From: Methylobacter tundripaludum SV96
Lineage (GTDB): Bacteria; Pseudomonadota; Gammaproteobacteria; Methylococcales; Methylomonadaceae
Direction: 5' to 3'
DNA length: 64,000 bases
Assembly (NCBI RefSeq): GCF_000190755.2
Contig: NZ_JH109152.1
Coordinates: forward strand, 1,781,774-1,845,773
The notes below the pieces were generated by a model, which was given only the letters and a program-made list of their open reading frames with translations, was not told where the DNA came from and did no database searches. The position numbers and the translations under genes are program-made. Shown here piece by piece: positions 63,946-64,000 of the stretch (the first letter of the stretch is position 1; each line of letters starts with the position of its first letter).

Positions 63946-64000
63946 CAGTTTTTAATGCGCAACATCATGATGCCATTTCGGCATCATGATAATACAGTTA

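Overview
The window looks like chromosome of a gammaproteobacterium, most likely a methanotroph of the Methylococcales (Methylobacter/Methylovulum/Crenothrix type). The gammaproteobacterial placement rests on housekeeping genes (rep, comM, ubiK, speE, speA, a DUF2956 gene, mltB). The methanotroph placement is an inference, resting mainly on the dense families of short palindromic repeats whose spurious translations read FPRSAWER or RSHALRGN. No methane-oxidation gene is in view. No transposase, integrase, phage or CRISPR locus was recognised.

Layout. 1-10.5 kb (all minus strand): a giant sensor kinase with a periplasmic sensor and at least eight PAS domains (cut by the left edge), two tandem periplasmic solute-binding proteins with no permease or ATPase, and a TonB-dependent receptor. 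10.9-27.6 kb (all minus): a large chemotaxis cluster. In transcription order it reads MCP, cheY, STAS protein, cheA, broken transporter copy, MCP, cheW, MCP, cheW, outer-membrane transporter, a two-gene module (short MCP-tip protein plus di-iron ODP-like protein, present once intact and once with a decayed ODP), cheR, cheD, cheB. 27.6-30 kb: a small accessory patch with a Bfd-like ferredoxin, a tRNA-like fragment, a (GCATTTTT)n array and a brnTA toxin-antitoxin pair whose toxin is frameshifted. 29.7-41.1 kb: a NarL-type regulator with its REC-PAS-PAS kinase, a second giant hybrid kinase (TPR, six PAS, HisKA, HATPase, REC) whose start overlaps the stop of a second TonB-dependent receptor, and a divergent XRE regulator. 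41.4-43.5 kb: small ORF, a secreted protein with caspase/CHAT-like His and Cys motifs, an HTH pseudogene and tRNA-Arg(CCG). 43.6-54.9 kb: rep, an orphan proteasome/HslV-like Ntn-hydrolase candidate, comM, ubiK, speE, DUF2956, speA, DUF2024, a beta-hydroxyacid dehydrogenase, rubredoxin and rubredoxin reductase. 55-62.7 kb (plus): a cobalamin lower-ligand and nucleotide-loop run, bluB-cobT-cobS-cobC-cobD-cobQ-cbiB-cobU. It is followed by mltB.

How it fits together. The left half is devoted to sensing: two TonB receptors, two orphan binding proteins, three multi-PAS kinases and a full chemosensory array. That array includes a probable oxygen- or NO-responsive di-iron protein and a CheA carrying a tandem motif resembling the c-di-GMP-binding MshEN domain. 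The right half is polyamine synthesis, redox and cobalamin assembly. Palindromic repeats fill most intergenic gaps. In several genes they sit inside or against the signal-peptide coding region, in one clear case in frame.

Limits. All family assignments come from reading translated sequence by eye; no database search was run.
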